A program made the position numbers and the translations under genes. A stretch of DNA of 64,000 nt from an uncultured Sphingomonas sp. (GTDB lineage Bacteria > Pseudomonadota > Alphaproteobacteria > Sphingomonadales > Sphingomonadaceae), in NCBI GenBank assembly GCA_913775795.1, contig CAJYLT010000005.1, forward strand, positions 1-64,000, in the 5' to 3' direction. The notes under the pieces were generated by a model. The model was not told where the DNA came from. It was given only the letters and a program-made list of their open reading frames with translations, and ran no database searches. This document shows positions 62,480-64,000 of the stretch, piece by piece (positions within the stretch are counted from its first letter, which is position 1; the number at the start of each line of letters is the position of its first letter).

Positions 62480-63589
62480 TCAGCGGAAGCGGTCGGGGGC
62501 GTAGCGTGCCGGATCGACGCCGGAGAGCCAGTCGGGCGCCGCCGCGCCGGTCAGCAGCGACGCGGCAAGCGCCGCGGCGGCGGGAGCGGTCTGGATGCCG
62601 AAGCCCCCCTGCCCCGCGAACCAGAAGAAGCCCTCGGCCGCGGGATCGAAGCCATAGACGGGCAGCCGGTCGGGCGCGAAGCTGCGCAGCCCCGCCCAGC
62701 GGCGCTCAACCGCCTCGACCCGCCAGTCCACTGCCCCCTCGAACCGGTCGATCGCGACCGCCACGTCCAGTTCCTCGGGCGCTACGTCGCGGGGCACGTC
62801 GGGGATCTCGTCGTGCGGCGACAGCCAGACGCGCCCGCCGGCCTCGGGCTTGAAGTAGAAGCGGTCGGCGCCGTCGCGCACCAGCGGCAGGTCGGCGGCC
62901 ATGCCGGGATCGGTGCGAAGCTGCACCATCGTCCGGCGCAGCGGCGCGATGCCGATCGGGGCCACCCCCGCCGCCTCGGCAACGCGATCCGCCCAGGCAC
63001 CACCCGCATCGACGAGCACCCCCGCCGCGAAATCGCCCGCGCGCGTGCGGATCGCCCAGCCGTCGCCCTCGCGCGCCGCGCGCTCCAGCGCCGCACCCGT
63101 GACGATCGTCACCCCCCGCCGCCGGGCCAGCGCCAGATGAGCGCCGTGCAGTCGCCCCACGTCGATATCCATGCAGGTGGGCTCATAGACCGCCTGCACC
63201 CAGTCGGGCCGCAGCCCTGGCAGCATGGCATGCGGATCGACACGCTCCAGGGCGACGCCGGTATCGGCGAACTCGGCAATGAACGCATCGAGGGCAGCGG
63301 TGTCGCCCTCCCGCCCGATGAACAGCTCGCCGCGCGGCTTGAGAAAGCTCTCGCCGCCCAGTGCCTCGGGCGGGTCGGTCAGGATCGGCCCCGACGCAGT
63401 CGTCAGCGGCTGGACGCCCGGCCCGCCATAGGTTTCGGACCAAAACGCCGCCGACCGGCCGGTGGCGTGATAGCCGGGCTGATCCTCTGCCTCAAGCAGC
63501 AGGACGCGGGCATGTGCCGCCGCCTCTGCCGCCAGGCTCGCGCCGGCAATGCCGCCGCCGACCACGGCAATGTCATACGCTGAAATCAA
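62480..63589 (-). CDS. FAD-dependent oxidoreductase (DadA/GlyOx type)
   Basis: A 369-residue D-amino-acid/glycine-oxidase-like enzyme. YDIAVVGGGIAGASLAAEAA FAD motif, then YHATGRSAAFW, DIDVGRLHGAHLALARRRG and C-terminal GFFWFAGQGGFGIQTAPAAA. Initiator is TTG 63589, whose TTGA overlaps the stop of the preceding hydrolase; no in-frame ATG fits. Substrate not known. Confidence 0.88.
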   Translation of the reverse strand: MISAYDIAVVGGGIAGASLAAEAAAHARVLLLEAEDQPGYHATGRSAAFWSETYGGPGVQPLTTASGPILTDPPEALGGESFLKPRGELFIGREGDTAALDAFIAEFADTGVALERVDPHAMLPGLRPDWVQAVYEPTCMDIDVGRLHGAHLALARRRGVTIVTGAALERAAREGDGWAIRTRAGDFAAGVLVDAGGAWADRVAEAAGVAPIGIAPLRRTMVQLRTDPGMAADLPLVRDGADRFYFKPEAGGRVWLSPHDEIPDVPRDVAPEELDVAVAIDRFEGAVDWRVEAVERRWAGLRSFAPDRLPVYGFDPAAEGFFWFAGQGGFGIQTAPAAAALAASLLTGAAAPDWLSGVDPARYAPDRFR

Positions 63590-64000
63590 CGAGGGGCCTT
63601 TTCGTCGAGGAAGCCGTCGATCGCCGCCAGCGCACGGTCGCGCACCGGATCGGCCTCGCGCAGGAGCTCGTGCGCCGCCTCCAGCCCGAAGGCAAGCGTG
63701 CGCGCATCGGGCAGGCGTGCGATCAGCGCCTTGGCCGCCTTCGCATCGACCAGCCCGTCTGCCTCCGCGATCAGGCCGAGGACCGGTACCCGCATTGCGC
63801 CGACGCGCACATCCTCGCGCAGCATCCGCGTCTCGGCAAAGGCGTCGGCGACCCAGGCCCAGCTCGGCGGGCCGGTCATCAGCCTCGGGTCAGCCTGCTG
63901 CCAGTAGATCTCGTCTGCATAGCGGTCGGGATCGTGGGTCAGCAGGCTCTCGCGCGTCTCGGTCGTCGCGGGGCGCTCGTTGCCCTTCCATGCAGGGCGC
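63586..64000 (-). CDS. Alpha/beta hydrolase (lysophospholipase-like), N-terminus missing
   Basis: The last 138 codons of a serine hydrolase run in from the right edge. WKGNERPATTETRESLLTHD is typical of the lysophospholipase L2-like group; catalytic Asp is in LGLIAEADGLVD and His in EAAHELLREAD. The nucleophile elbow is beyond the window. Stop overlaps the oxidoreductase start. Confidence 0.85.
   Translation of the reverse strand, partial: RPAWKGNERPATTETRESLLTHDPDRYADEIYWQQADPRLMTGPPSWAWVADAFAETRMLREDVRVGAMRVPVLGLIAEADGLVDAKAAKALIARLPDARTLAFGLEAAHELLREADPVRDRALAAIDGFLDEKAPR

Noticed and set aside
1-64000. CRISPR arrays, insertion sequences, prophage, attachment sites
   Set aside because: No periodic repeat-spacer pattern, transposase, integrase or phage gene was seen on either strand.

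Overview
This is a GC-rich chromosomal segment from an alphaproteobacterium of the Sphingomonas type. The evidence is gene content and order: an sdhC-sdhD-sdhA run, ispH-thrB-rnhA, proA-nadD-rsfS-rlmH, two large TonB-dependent receptors, a ubiquinone Coq7 hydroxylase, phbB, and several small lipoprotein and glycine-zipper families common in sphingomonads. The genus is an inference from family recognition; no database search was run. Coding density is very high, neighbours often overlap by 1-4 bases (ATGA or TGATG), no gap exceeds about 300 bases, and I see no insertion sequence, phage gene, CRISPR array or rRNA operon.

Layout. 1-18.8 kb is mostly housekeeping: a class I fumarase (cut by the left edge) divergent from a PAS-GGDEF-EAL-PilZ c-di-GMP protein, a Bax-inhibitor-1-like membrane protein, ThpR, a CNNM/CorC transporter, an OmpA-like lipoprotein, TadA, ribosomal protein L28, a phytase-like esterase, a glycine-zipper protein, PhbB, HemH coupled to an orphan molybdopterin hydroxylase subunit, a GNAT enzyme, tRNA-Tyr, an M28 peptidase, RlmB, a 2Fe-2S ferredoxin and a HhH-GPD DNA glycosylase. 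18.9-29.8 kb is an alpha-glucan (maltodextrin-type) utilisation locus: aldo/keto reductase, esterase, GH13 alpha-glucosidase, periplasmic GH13 amylase and a TonB-dependent receptor on the minus strand, divergent from a LacI-family regulator and an MFS sugar permease.

29.8-36.9 kb is the most unusual block: an SPFH/SHOCT protein, then a tightly packed set of two zinc-ribbon DUF4178 proteins, a 53-residue membrane microprotein, a DUF350 membrane protein, a membrane-anchored spermidine-synthase-like enzyme, a probable Tat-exported FAD amine-oxidase-like protein and an S-adenosylmethionine decarboxylase. I read it as a self-contained membrane-linked polyamine system, perhaps for envelope stress. 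It converges on a UdgX-hemerythrin-radical SAM DNA repair or modification block (36.8-40.1 kb).

40-51.2 kb holds a probable GT-C type membrane protein and a long minus-strand run, proA-nadD-rsfS-rlmH-envC-ctpA-dsbB-coq7, followed by a DUF3667 protein and a soluble chemoreceptor. 51.4-64 kb carries sdhCDA (no sdhB follows; a terminator and a TonB-dependent receptor take its place), a ClpP-like protease, ispH-thrB-rnhA, two FAD-dependent oxidoreductases, two small conserved proteins, and an alpha/beta hydrolase cut by the right edge.

Non-coding structure includes several strong hairpin terminators, a near-perfect tRNA-Tyr promoter, two different REP-like inverted repeats, a trio of hairpins with a shared loop, and a nested inverted repeat that covers the ribosome binding site of the SPFH gene.
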